NCBI GenBank assembly: GCA_947172415.1
Contig: OX359191.1
Location: 5,952,001-6,016,000, forward strand
DNA: 64,000 nt
Direction: 5' to 3'
DNA from: Chondrosia reniformis
Lineage: Eukaryota; Porifera; Demospongiae; Chondrillida; Chondrillidae
A program made the translations under genes and the position numbers. Below the pieces are notes generated by a model, which saw only the letters and a program-made list of their open reading frames with translations, did not search any database and was not told the origin of the DNA. This document shows positions 12,136 to 25,800 of the stretch, piece after piece. Every line of letters starts with the position of its first letter. The stretch's first letter is position 1.

Positions 12136-13488
12136 ATGAAAAGCTTCTGCAAAATAGTCCTCCTGGTACTCCTTCAAACAGTTTCAAAGACTGATGGAAA
12201 AGGAACAGAGCCTCCAACCCCTCCTGCTAATGAGTCCCACTGTGCTGCCAGCACTGGTAATCACTTTGTAGTTGTTGGTCCCCCTGGGAGGGATGGAAGG
12301 GATGGACCACCAGGTCCACCTGGAGTGGACATACAGGAATTAAGAGATCTCATACACATTCTAACAAAGGAAGAGATGAGGAATCAAAGTGATCATGGGA
12401 ACAAGGAATGTCCCTCACAGAACGGAACCCTTTTAATTGAGATGCTTCAAGAGCTTAGAGAAATAACAAAAGCACTCTCAGCTACAGCTCAAACTCAGAC
12501 TCAGCAAAATGTTAACCTGGTAGTCAAGTATGATGCCATCTGTCCAAACCACACTGCACCACCTCCTACTACTACAGCCACTACAACTTCACTACCAACC
12601 TCAGCAATGGTTAATAGCACACTTAAAACACCATCACTTCCTACACTCATCACTCCAAGATCAGGAAATTCTAAATGTATCAAGGGAAGATCTGCGGATA
12701 CACCGGCTGACTCTTGTCTTGAAATCCTGAAGTGTGATTATTTCAGTAAATCTGGTTATTACTGGATTAAGGTCAAACATCCAACTGAGCTTAACAAAGT
12801 AACTCCCCTTTTACTGTTTTGTAGCATGGACTATTCCGCTTGCAATCTACGAGGTGCCATGAGAGTTGCATATTTGGACCCTAGCCAGAACCACAGCTGT
12901 CCATCTGGACTTGGAGAGACTGTCCAATCGGGAAAGAAGTTGTGTACTGTGAAATCAACAGGACTTACATGTGATTCTGTCCAATTTTCTACGTATGGTA
13001 TTAGGCACCAGAGAGTATGTGGACAAGCTATAGGATATGCTTACTATTGGGGAGCAGCATTTCACTATAACACACGTACCCTTAATGATGCCTACACTAC
13101 TGGCCTCTCCATTACATCTGGTCCTCAGAATGATCGTACACACGTGTGGACCTATGCTTCAGGGAATCGTGATGTTTCATCTGGTGGTTCTTGGAATTGT
13201 CCATGTGCGTCAGGCCCTGGAAATAATCCACCTACATTTATAGGGCATGATTATCTATGTGAATCTGGAGCACATACTAGTAATCCAGCCAAATGGTATA
13301 TGGAGAACCCTCTATGGGATGGACAGGGTTGCTACACTGGCAGTAGTTGTTGCAGCACTTCCCGTATGCCATGGTTCTGGACGGATCTTCCTGATGTTAC
13401 TGATGAAGATCTAGAAGTACGCTGGTGCAGAGGATATGCAGATAGCAGTAACATAGGAATTGAACATTTGGAACTCTACATTCGTTAA
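12136..13488 (+). CDS. Secreted collagen-like / fibrinogen-like protein B (450 aa)
   Basis: Paralogue of the proteins encoded at 4287 and 19835, same length and the same order of parts: signal peptide, six collagen triplets (48-65), Thr/Pro stalk, Cys-rich fibrinogen-like domain ending in ELYIR. No frame breaks. I counted about 32 residue differences from protein A, roughly half of them in residues 301-390. Examples there are Y310H, Y344N, D347V, Q371H, F373Y and I386K. In this region it is much closer to C than to A. The gene is nested antisense between exons 7 and 8 of the M1AP copy-2 pseudogene, so the host lesions do not affect it. A soluble recognition or matrix role is inferred from the architecture only. 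Confidence 0.88.
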   Translation: MKSFCKIVLLVLLQTVSKTDGKGTEPPTPPANESHCAASTGNHFVVVGPPGRDGRDGPPGPPGVDIQELRDLIHILTKEEMRNQSDHGNKECPSQNGTLLIEMLQELREITKALSATAQTQTQQNVNLVVKYDAICPNHTAPPPTTTATTTSLPTSAMVNSTLKTPSLPTLITPRSGNSKCIKGRSADTPADSCLEILKCDYFSKSGYYWIKVKHPTELNKVTPLLLFCSMDYSACNLRGAMRVAYLDPSQNHSCPSGLGETVQSGKKLCTVKSTGLTCDSVQFSTYGIRHQRVCGQAIGYAYYWGAAFHYNTRTLNDAYTTGLSITSGPQNDRTHVWTYASGNRDVSSGGSWNCPCASGPGNNPPTFIGHDYLCESGAHTSNPAKWYMENPLWDGQGCYTGSSCCSTSRMPWFWTDLPDVTDEDLEVRWCRGYADSSNIGIEHLELYIR

Positions 13489-16400
13489 ATTACAATTGAA
13501 TATTACTACAGAATATATAATCTGATTGGAATTAGAACAGACATTTATTATAAGTTTACAGAATAAGGTAAAAATGGGGTAATTCCGTAACGTATTGACT
13601 TCAACACTGTATAAACTAGTGATACAAGAAGCTACCGCAAGCAAACTTAGAGGGCTATTATATCTGACTTACTGTGCGAGATCTGAACCAGTAACTTTGT
13701 CACTAGTGAACACGACATTTATAGGCCAATTCAAGTGGGGGAATTCCGTAATTTCTGGAAGTAATCAAAGCGCATCATTTAAACATATGGATAATATGTT
13801 ACAAAAGTAACAGGACACTTCCTCATACGTATTTTCTTCTACTTGCTATTTTAGGGTGTGTCATTCCAGGAAGACTAAACCCATAAGGTCAACGTGAAGC
13901 AATTTCATTGTCTGTCTTGCACGTAGAGGAGAACAGTACAAGCGACAGCTTTGACAAAGTTTATTAGCAAATGTACTGCAAGGTTTCAATCTACACCTTT
14001 GTTCCAGCAAATCGCAAATTATGGAATTACCCCAATTACAATTTTTGTTTTTTTTTATTGGCAAAACATCACTCATTATTCAAATCTGTACATTGAGTGA
14101 AAGGAAAAGGGGTGAGGGGGTGTGAAATCTCGGACAACAAGAAAAAATCCATATGATATACAGGTTCATTGTCTGGCAAAAGTGTTGTGTGATAATAATA
14201 TATATTAATTGATATTATATAAAAGTTCAAATTGATTGGGACCATTGTTCACAAGTTCTTGCTAAATAGATTGTTTGTGAACAGTTGATCAATATCTCAG
14301 ATGCTTTGTCGAGGATGGTTCTCCATTGCCGTTTTTGTAATTTAGGGAAAATTCTTTGGAGGGATGGGACACAATCTGCTGAGTAATGGCCCAGGGCTCC
14401 TATTTCAATTGTGACCCCTTTTACCTTAACTAGAATGGAGCGAGCATGGTGACGGGGTCAAAATGTCTGACACTCAAGAGAGACTACAAAACTGTGCCTT
14501 TAGATGCCTAAAAGTCAAAAGATGATCCTTTCAAAAGATTATTTCTTTATTTTAATTATTAGGGCCTTTTTGTGAAAATAATTAGTGCAGAATGGATGAT
14601 ATGATCTACTGTAAGTGGATGACAATATAACTTTTGACTTATATACTAAAGATTCACAAACACTTCACTGTCAATGAGAGATACTGCCTTTAGCTTTTTG
14701 AAATACATAAAAGTGTTAACTTGTTGAGATTGATTAGATGTAGAAAGAGCAGTCATTGAAGTTGATGGAAGAATACTCTAAAGAGAATTGGTATTTGTAC
14801 CTTCATGGTGCATACTGAAACAATAATCTGTTTACAATACATATATAATGTGAAGCATTTACGGGATTAGATAATTTGGATACTACTTAGAAAATAATAT
14901 GTGCCACATAAATTCAAGAACGGTCTCTCTCTCTTTTAAGGTTTACTTGTAAAAAGTATTCAGATGTGCATGTCATATGTATTAATTACTTACAAAGTAT
15001 GATTCATGAATAGGAATAAGAGCTGGATCCAAAAGATATTCTACTATGTCAAGTGCAGGAGAGGTGAATGATTAGACAATGGTCATGAACATAATCAAGG
15101 TTTTAATTAGGGGGGTTTAGCATTTACCCTGTCTTGAAAACATTTTGCCTCCATACTTGAAGAAAATCAAATTGCTAAATTTTAATTCTATTCAATAAGT
15201 TATCCCATCAAAATTTCCTATATTGTATTTTACTCCACCACCAATGAAAAGAACAAAGAGTGTGTCCTCCTTCATGAAGTAATCTAGGTGTAATTCTCAT
15301 GCAGTTAATCTTGTATATATGTATGTAGGTAATTTAGGTCAAATATACCATGGAAAATAGGATGGAAAATAGTGTTCTAGATTACCTACGTACTTATGTG
15401 CCAATGTGAGTTAAATGTTTATAACTTTGTCAACATGTTCCCAATAGTCCTGAAATGGTGTCTATGTGCTCATGTGATCACGAGTAAACTGGTTAGTCCA
15501 TCTAACCTGATGATGGCAGATCAATGTGTACATGTTCCTGTTCAGTAGTGGTGTCATGTAGCCAATGTTTGAACTGAGTAACCAGAGACACTGCCTCACA
15601 GTCCACTGTACAAGTGTCAAGGACACCGGAGCAGACATCAGAACAAGACAAGTTTAGATCAGAAGGTATCACGTCATCTACATGCATGGAGAAGAGGTAT
15701 TTTAGTAATTTTTAGTAATTTAGTAATTTATTATTATTTATAAAACAACTACAGTTATAGTGTAGATAGTAAAGTACAATGTCAGCAGTTTATAGTACTA
15801 TATATAGTGAAAGGAGAAGTGTATTCATGGATTGAAAAAAGAAAAGAATGTTATATGAGATTCATTGACTGCCAGACCAGTGAAGGGGAAACACATAATT
15901 TGTGTAATATGTAAAAATATAATTATGACCTGGATACACCTGTAAAATAACATGAAATACATTCTGATGGTTCTATTAAGTACATTTGACTGTATATCTT
16001 CTGTGATCACAGCAATACTACTACTACATATGTAGTGTTAACATGTACAAGTGGTAAGTGGCAGATACAATCAGCTGTCATGGATTTGGTTCCCAGTATT
16101 TACTTCTTTCATGCTTTCCTTATTTGACTGTGATATACTTGTGGTTTGATTATCACTTGATTACTAATATATCTGAACAAATTATTTACAGTATGTACAT
16201 TACAATATTATGTTACTTCCACTGTCAATTCGTATATAAATAGGTACGATAGTATGGTTAATCAACCCTACAAAAGTACCTCCAATAGCTTGGCTCTCTT
16301 GTAACTTCCTCTGCTGGTCAGACTTCCTTATACATGCAACATGTTCCAAGTGCAACTGATCTGAAGACTTTGCTATTAAATTGATGATTGAAGAAGACTG

Positions 16401-16814
16401 CCAAGTAAGTAAGAAAGTATGTATATATAACAGCATGTGGTATATACGTAGTACGTGTACATGAATTCTCATAACTTTGAAGACTTATGTACAGATGAAG
16501 AAATTGATTAACTAAGCAGTTACAGAGGTTATATTCTTGACTCCTTTAAATCCATATATACGACCAGTGTGCAATGGCCACTTTGTTGCTTTTTCCAGAT
16601 GTTCCAGTCACTGTTTCAAGCACTGCTAACTACTGTATAATTTCATTTTTAAATGAATTAACATTATAAGTATGATACATGATTTTGACTGACAACCTCT
16701 CGGTAGAGTGAATATGAGATGAGAATAATGAAATTATACAGAAAGACTAGATTTCAAAGTCATCTGATGCAAAAGACGGGCTCAGATATCTTGACTTATG
16801 CGTATGATCTGCTC

Positions 16815-19800
16815 CTAGTGATCTTTCTGTAATGCTGAGACAAGTTTTCTTTGGCCCAAGCGTTCTTGAAGGGTGTCTCACATCAAACTAATGAATGGGA
16901 ATGAATAGTCAAAGCATGGTATGTATATACCATACATAACATTGATAATAAGAGATATATACAGTACAAATAAACAAGACATCTGGTTCATTTCCATTTA
17001 CATATAGTACAATTACAGTAACTATTTTCTATTACAATATTTACAGCACACTGGTATGTACATATATTTACAGTAATGTATAGAGTAATATAATTAGCTA
17101 GCCTATAATTATTGAATTACAATGAGCTTTGAGAGTAGACTGCAAGATAATTGTATTGACTGCATGTTTGTTATTATATATGTACCTACGTACTTATATA
17201 GCATATTAAAAAGGAAGTTTTAGAATTTAAATGTTTACATTTGGTCCTTGATACTTACCAAACGCATTTACAACACTAACTTGAGGTTGTTGTGTTGGTC
17301 TTCTCTTTGTTCCAGTAGTTCCTACTTGTCCTCTTCCTCTACCTTTAGATTGAAACACACTATTGCCTACCACTGGACCACTATTCCCTTCCCTTCCTTG
17401 TCCTGAGCTCCCTCCCTTCTTAGGTAAGGTGAGACTGGTAAAGAGTCCAGAGGAGACATCCAGAGGATTATACATACCCTCAGATGGTAGCTACACATAA
17501 TTATAAGTAGAATCAAAACAAGCACCATTTTAATTTTTGAGAATTATCTAAAACACTATATTCCAAAAAGTATGGTTATCACACACGTGAAGCTAAGAAA
17601 ACTTAAGGATAATAGACTAAAACAATTTCTTGGACTATTCACTTAGGGTTAACCTATAGAGCTTTGGATGAGGTTACAGTTAGGCTTCCTTTCTTTGATA
17701 CCATTATAAAGTTTATAGGTCAAATTAAAGTAGTTGGATAGAATGATAAAATATACATGCATGAAATAGAGAATAATCGAAGAAACAGATAACAACTGAA
17801 TAAATGTCAGATTCAAACTTTATCCAATGAATTTTCCATGGTAATCATAGCATCACAGGATGGTTCCTCGATTGTCACTGGATGCATGTTTGGTAGGTAC
17901 AGTTCACTGACTACTACAGGTTTGACAAGCAGAGAGGAGGTCGTTGGACCAGGAAGGAGAATGAAGTGACCAGAAGGTGGACTTCTGCGATTGGTGAATG
18001 GAGACTGATCACTAGCAACCATAATCTGACCCTACATGAATGTACATAATATACGTATATCTATTAAAATAGAGAACGACAGAGATACGTATATACATAT
18101 GTTACTATGTATTTACTGCTAATTAGCTCAGTGTACCACACCTGTATCAATACAAATCGTTAATCATGTTTCATGTACTGAATTGTAAATGTCTTAAGCA
18201 ATTATAATGTTGTGTATAAATTCAATGGTGTACTAATTATAAATTAATTGTAATGAGTTATTACTTAATGCATACATATAAGCCATCATTCCTTACCATC
18301 ATACATACATACCTATGAATACAGTGTACAATGTACATACACATATGAACTTGCATTTTGGATGTCATTTAATGCACTTTGGACAAATTACAGTATACAG
18401 TACATAAAGCTTCTCTCTCCTGCTTGCAAACATATGCATGTACTGTATTGTACACTCAATACACTGTGACTAACACACACAAGTGTACATCTTACTCTTT
18501 CCCTTAACAGTTTTGTGAGTGCTATAAAGTTTTGATTGTTTGTTTCCAAGTCTTCCCAGTCCAGTTTCCAACATGTAGTCGGCCTCAGTAACACTGGAAT
18601 ACCAAATACCTATACATACATTCAGAGCACAAATTATATACAAGTAACTGCTGAAGTTAGGGAGTTATTCGTACTAAATTGACTATTCATTTCTCCTAGT
18701 ACATTAAGTAAAACACTTACAAAACTAACAGGCAGATTTTATACACATCCAAAAGGTAAGAAAAAGGGGATGGGAATAAATGTGTAAATGTCTCAAATTT
18801 TGATTATCTTTCTGGAAACTTCAATAGTTGAATTGTCAATATTTTTCTCTCCAAATCTTTCGACCCAATCTAGGTTTTTATAAATTAAATATAATAAACT
18901 CAACAGAAGTGATTTATATACATGTGGGTAGGGTGGAGAATGTGGGTGGATATGTATATATACAGAAAGGAATGGGTAAAGGTTCTTGTGAGCATTGAAG
19001 GAAAAGAAATGGGAAATAAATTGGATGAGATGCTAGTCATATGTACATACTGTTGGATTAATTGTGAGTTAGGTCCTTACACAGCTACTTTGTGTGCCAG
19101 AGAGTGGTGGGAATTGAAAACCAGATTATGATCAGAATAAGTCTCTTAAGGGAAATCTTTGGTCGATTGGTAACCATCAGATGATGGATGACCAGTGTGT
19201 CAAGGAAGGGGAGAGCTTGCTCCAATGTGAAGGTGAATTGGATGGTGGGTTCAATTGAATATGGAACTGATGTATCTCCTCTTGGGGTAGGGCTGTGAAG
19301 TTGTCATCTACATACCACTTCCAGAAGGGAGGTGGATAATGCCTTTCTTCTACATCTTCTATCACAATGTATGTATATGGAAGATGTGGAACAAAGGGCA
19401 TTAAGCCCTAACCCAGGAGGAGATACATACACAGAAAAAGCTGTAATCAAAGCTTTCAATAAAAAATACATACGTATGTATGCAGATAATTATCAACTAT
19501 ATAACATGTACGTACGTATACAGATATTGCATGGTTACATTGGTATGGAGTACACACATCAGTAGGTTAGTAATCTCCATGACACTATCAATCTTGTAAA
19601 AACTAAGTGGTAAGCTTTAAACCACAAGTGTCTACCCTGAAACTTTAAGAGAAAACCAAAGAAACAGTATAGTAGCTAGGAACATACCTACGTTAACGGA
19701 ATTTCTGAAAATAATATAGGCGCGCCACAAAAACACAAAAGGATGCAGAAAACATACAAATGACAAAGCTGTATAGAGACACTATTGCTATATAAAGGCA

Positions 19801-22800
19801 ATAGGACATTATATACCATTAACAACAGTCAATCATGAAAAGCTTCTACAAAATAGTCCTCCTGGTACTCCTCCATACAGTTTCAAAGACTGATGGAAAA
19901 GGAACAGAGCCTCCAACCCCTCCTGCTAATGAGTCCCACTGTGCTGCCAGCACTGGTAATCACTTTGTAGTTGTTGGTCCCCCAGGGAGGGATGGAAGGG
20001 ATGGACCACCAGGTCCACCTGGAGTGGACATACAGGAATTAAGAGATCTTATACACATTCTAACAAAGGAAGAGATGAGGAATCAAAGTCATCATGGGAA
20101 CAAGGAATGTCCCTCACAGAATGGAACCCTTTTAATCGAGATGCTTCAAGAGCTTAGAGAAATAACAAAAGCACTCTCAGCTACAGCTCAAACTCAGACT
20201 CAACAAAATGTTAACCTGGTAGTCAAGTATGATGCCATCTGTCCAAACCACACTGCACCACCTCCTACTACTACAGCCACTACAACTTCACTACCAACCA
20301 CAGCAGTGGTCAATAGCACACTTAGAACACCATCACTGCCTACACTCATCACTCCAAGATCAGGAAATTCTAAATGTATCAAGGGAAGATCTGCGGATAC
20401 ACCGGCTGACTCTTGTTTTGAAATCCTGAAGTGTGACTATTTCAGTAAATCTGGTTATTACTGGATTAAGGTCAAACATCCAACTGAGCTTAACAAAGTA
20501 ACTCCCCTTTTACTGTTTTGTAGCATGGACTATTCCGCTTGCAATCTACGAGGTGCCATGAGAGTTGCATATTTGGACACTAGTCAGAACCACAGCTGTC
20601 CTTCTGTACTTGGAGAGACTGTCCAATCGGGAAAGAAGTTATGTACTGTGAAATCAACAGGAGTTGCTTGTGATTCTGTCCAATTTCCTACGTATGGTAT
20701 TAGGCACCAGAGAGTATGTGGACAAGCCAAAGGATATGCTTACCATTGGGGACCAGCATTTCACTACAACACGCGTACCCTTAATGATGCCTACACTACT
20801 GGCCTCTCCATTACATCTGGTCCTCAGAATGATCGTACACATGTGTGGACATATGCTTCAGGGAATCGTGATATTTCATCTGGTGGTTCTTGGAATTGTC
20901 CATGTGCATCAGGCCCTGGAAATAATCCACCTTTATTTATTGGGCATGATTATCTATGTGAATCTGGAACACATACTAGTAATTCAGTCAAATGGTATAT
21001 GGAGAACCCTTTATGGGATGGACAGGGTTGCTACACTGGTAGTAGTTGTTGCAGCACTTCCCGTATGCCATGGTTCTGGACGGATCTTCCTGATGTTACT
21101 GATGAAGATCTAGAAGTACGCTGGTGCAGAGGATATGCAGATAGCAATAACATAGGAATTGAACATTTGGAACTCTACATTCGTTAAATTGCCAATTGAA
21201 TATTACTACAGAATATATAATCTGATTGGCATTAGAACAGACATTAAGAGTGTTAACATACTTTTTGGGTTATTTGGTTTGGATAGATAATCTTATATCA
21301 TTATTGTCAAGTTTACGTAAAAGGTAAAGGGGGTAATTCCGTAACGTATTGACTTCAACACTGTATAAACTAGTGATACAAAAAGCTACGGCAAGCACAC
21401 TTAGAGAGCTAGTGTATCTACTTTTGTTGAATTACTGTGCCAGATCTGAACCAGTAACTTTGTCACTAGTGAACACGACATTTATAGACCAATTCAAGAG
21501 GGGGGATTCCATAATTTCTGGAAGTAATCAAAGCGCATCATTTAAACATGAATAATATGTTATGAAAGTAAGAAAGGTTCACTTCTATATGTGCATGCAA
21601 GCTGGAGACTTCCACATATGTATTTTCCTCTACTTTCTATTTTAGGGTGTGTCATTCCTAAGGCTAAACCCATAAGCTCAACGTGTAGCAATTTCATCGT
21701 CTGTCTTGCATGTAGAGAGGAATAGTATATACAAGTGACAGCTGCTGGTCTGATAGTCCATTTGACAAAGATTACTAGCAAATGTACTGCTAGGTTTCAA
21801 TCTACACCTTTGTTCCAGCAAATTGCAAATTACGGAATTACCCCAATTACAAAATTACCCTCTTTTACCTTAACTAAAATGAAGCAAGCATGGTGACAGG
21901 GTCGAAATGTCTGACACTCAAGAGAGACTACAAAACTGCGTCTTTAGATGCTCTAAAAGTCAAAAGATGATCCTTTCAAAAGATTATTTCTTTAAGTTAT
22001 TTTTAATTATCCGTATAAATCAGGGCTTTTTGTTAAAATAATTAGTGCAGAATAGATGATATGATCCATTGTAGGTGGATGACAATAAATTTTGACTTAC
22101 TAAAGATTCACAAACCCCTTCACTGTCAATGAGAGATACTCCCTTTAGCTTTTTGAAATGCATAAGAGTGTTAACTTGTTGAGATTGATTAGATGTAGAA
22201 CGAGCAGTCATTGAAGTTGACGGAAGAATACTCTAAACAGAAGTGATATTAGTAACTTCATCATGGTGCATACTGAAACAATAATCTGTTTATAATACAT
22301 ATATATACCCCGTTGCCGGGGCAACCGCCGGGATATAACAGTATTTAAGAAGCTATATACTGCCCTCGGATTCTTAAAGTCCCGCCAAAATAACGATAAG
22401 AAGCTTCGGAGTATATATCACTTATACCACGGCGCTTCGTGACTCGTACGTATAAAACCCATATACACCTCAGCGCCATGGTATAACTAATACATAATGC
22501 GAAGCATTTACGGGATTAGATAATTTGGATACTACTTAGAATAGTTAAAAATTTTGTGCCACATAAATTCAAGAACGGGGTCTCTCTCTCTTTTAAGGTT
22601 CACTTGTAAAAGTATCATTCATTTCAGATGTGCATGTCATATGTATTAATCACTTACAAAGTATGATTCATGAACAGGAATAAGAGCTGGATCCAAAAGA
22701 CATTCTACTATGTCACATTTGAGTTGAAGTGGCACACCATCATCTAAAGTGCAGGAGCGGTGAGTGATTAGACAATGGTCATGAACATGATCAAGGGTTT

Positions 22801-25800
22801 TATTTAGGGGGGGTTGGCATTTACCCCATCTTGAAGACATTTCGCCTCCTCTTGAAGAAAATCAAATTTTTAATTACTAACAAATAAGTTATCCCATCAA
22901 AATTTCCTATATTCCACCCCTCCCAATGAAAAGAACAAAGAGAAGACTTGTGTCCTCCTAATCTAGGTGTAATTCTCATGCAGTTAATCTTGTATATATG
23001 TATGTAGGTATGTAGGTAATTTAGGTCACATATACGATGATGGAAAATAGTGTTCTAGATTATATTACGTATACGTATGTGCCAATGTGAGCTAAATGTT
23101 TATAACTTTGCCAACTTTGTCAACATGTTCCCAATAGTCCTAAATGATGTCTATGTGCTCATGTGATCATGAGTAAACTGGCTAGTCCATCTAACCTGAT
23201 GATGGTAGATCAATGTGTATATGTTCCTGTTCAGTAGTGGTGTCATGTAGCCAATGTTTGAACTGAGCAACCAGAGACACTGCCTCACAGTCCACTGTAC
23301 AAGTGTCAAGGACACCGGAGCAGACATCAGAACAAGACAAGTTTAGATCAGAAGGTATCACATCATCTACATGCATGGAGAAGAGGTATTTTAGTATTTT
23401 TTTAGTAATTTATAGTAATTTAGTAATTTATTATTATTTATAAAACAACTAAAGTTATAGTGTAGACAGTAAAGTCATAATGTTAGCAGTTTATAGTACT
23501 GTATATAGTAAAAGGAGAAGTGAAATTCATGGATTGAAAAAAGAAAAGTCTGATTTAGAATGTTATATGGGAATCATTGACTGCTAGATCAGTGAAGAGG
23601 TAACACATTATTTGGGTAGTATGTAAAAAATAATCATGACCTGGATATACCTGTAAAATAACATGAAATACATTCTAATGGCCCTATTAGGTACATTTGA
23701 CTGACTGTATACTTCTGTGATCACAGCAATACTACTACTACATGTGTACTGTTAACATGTACAAGTGGTAAGTGGCAGACACAATCAGCTGTCATGGATT
23801 TGGTTCCCTGTATTTGTATTTTTCATGCTTTCCTTTCATGATGTTGACTGTGATATACTTTTGGTTTGATTATCACTTGATTACTAATATATCTGAATAA
23901 ATTATTTACAGTATGTACATTTACTATATTATGTTACTTCCACTGTCAATTCGTATATAAATAGGTACAGTAGTATGGTTGACTGGTAAATACAGGTATT
24001 AATCAACCCTACGAAAGTACCTCCAATAGCTTGGCTCTCTTGTAACTTCCTCTGCTGGTCAGACTTCCTTATACATACAACATGGATCTTGTGAACATGT
24101 TCCAAGTGCAACTGATCTGAAGACTTTGCTATTAAATTCTTGATGATTGAAGAAGACTGACACGTAAGTACTGTCATTTCAAGTGGGGACGAAAGAGCAC
24201 TATTATTTCCCTAAGAAAGTAGACAAGACATAGACATTGTACATATATACTTGTAGTAAAGGTTATGAAATTGTATACATTTTATATGACTTAGTAAGTG
24301 ATATGAGGCAGGTATAGAGGTGTATACGGACTAGTATACAGAATTACTGAGGTGTCAAGTCCAAAGATTACACATGCGGCAAAACTTGCAATCTGCAGTC
24401 TTTAGATACACCCATTCAATTCCCAATATATAGCAGGGTCATTAGACATATGTATGATGCATCTTCTTGAATATAAGTATATATGTACTTAAGTTTCTTT
24501 ACTACCTTCATTGTACAGTACATCTATAGCATGTGTAACTACGTAAGGAGGAGACAGTCTCTCTAGTTACTTGTGTCGGAAATTGGATACCATTGAAAAC
24601 TCTCTAATTAATGCTCAGTAATGAGCGTATAGGTACTATATAAACTAAAATACATGGCTTTCTTACATGTTAGTGGAAGTGAAGATCTCAACATAACTAA
24701 ATCCTGTAATTGTGTAATTAAATTAATTACATATAAGATGTACATAGCGTAGTGGTACTTGTCTGGTGCTCTGAGATATTCTCTGGTACTGAAGTAGCAC
24801 TTCCTGTATTCCATCAATGATGCATCCATCTCCTCTATCACACATTGCATTAGAGACTGTACTGAACGTCTTCAATTCACCAATGGCACTCATTAATCTA
24901 TTGTAGTTACTCCTGACCGCTTGAAAGGGAAAAAGTGCCTAAGTGTATTATATAGAGGAAGAGCAACATGACAAGACATATCTTTTGAAAGGATCATACA
25001 TATATACGTACATATATCTATAGAGTGTGAGTCACTGAAGAAGACCCTCAAGGTCGAAACATCTGACAACCAAGAAGAGACAACATCTTTAGACGTTCTA
25101 AAAGTCAAAAGATGATCCTTTCAAAAGATAAGTTTGACACAGTTATAAGAAATCCTTATTCTATTATGACCAGACATTTGATTCCTTAGATTATGTACAT
25201 ACCATAATTTCTTCATATAGAGGTCGAGCAGTTGTCTGATTAGAGGCTCAGGTTTGAATAGAAGCCTGAGCCTCTAATGAGACAACTACAGTATACCATT
25301 CACACACATATATATATATGCCAACTGCATGCACTACATATTAGAGACACTTTAGGTGTAAAGGATAATAGGAGTGAGAGACAGGGAGAGAAAATAAAGT
25401 CACCAACTGTACAGACATTAATTGACATTCTCAGTTTGGTAACTTCTTGAATCACATATACACATTACATTACAATAACACACAGTACTTCATATTCACT
25501 ATATGTACATATAAACATAATAGTAGATATAGCAAGTGAATTATGCAGCACTGAAGGTGACAATTGAAGATACATTCCTTGTTCCCCTTTCTCTACTAGA
25601 CCTCACATGAACATGCATGTGTATAAATGTGCTTACAATTCAAATCTCAAACAGATCCACTCCCAGACAGAACTATAACACTATGAATTACACATTGAAG
25701 TTTAAAACACTCTAGCAGATATTACATCAATATGCATCACTTCACAAGCTAGTGTACCTCGGGGAAAGTCCCCAGAGCTGTGAGGCTGAAGGATGGTATT

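Larger units (their letters stand above)
9075..16410 (-). pseudogene. M1AP: M1AP copy 2, 5'-truncated with splice-site and frame lesions
   Basis: Exon remnants: 4 (3' part, about 16397-16280), 5 (15677-15507), 6 (damaged, near 15055-15000), 7 (14777-14647), 8 (10838-10725), 9 (10254-10042), 10 (9723-9492) and 11 (9136-9075). Exons 1-3 and the promoter are missing. A 32-bp deletion removes the exon 6 acceptor and the first about 30 coding bases (ATGTCA now joins AGTGCAGG near 15048). Exon 7 is 131 bp instead of 132 because a run of C was shortened near 14660, which shifts the frame before CESL. Exon 4 has two in-frame deletions (3 and 15 bp). Exons 5 and 8-11 keep intact lengths and reading frames. 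It cannot make full-length M1AP. The intact nested gene at 12136-13488 occupies its exon 7-8 interval. Confidence 0.9.
2160..24160. repeat. Tandem segmental duplication, three units of about 7.7-7.8 kb
   Basis: Unit I is about 16400-24160, unit II about 8540-16400 and unit III about 2160-8540. Each unit runs from a point inside M1AP exon 4 to just past the M1AP 3' end and carries one nested fibrinogen-like gene. The nested genes start at 4287, 12136 and 19835, spaced 7849 and 7699 bp apart. The unit II and unit III copies of exon 4 join foreign sequence at the same point (the shared run AAGAAAGTAT then ATATAACAGCATGTGG near 8545 and 16415). This fits one original truncating duplication that was then copied again. 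Unit III has lost M1AP exon 8 and part of exon 9 to the repeat module described for 1-4240. Confidence 0.9.

Noticed and set aside
16740..16815. SRYLSPSFASDDFEI as the M1AP C-terminus
   Set aside because: That frame is out of phase with exon 10 and belongs to the relic of the inverted fibrinogen-like gene; the phase-correct end is LQERLGQRKLVSALQKDH, conserved in all three copies.
20664..21113. 149-codon alternative frame overlapping fibrinogen-like gene C
   Set aside because: It lies wholly inside the conserved 450-codon gene in another frame, is shorter or broken in A and B, and has no domain.
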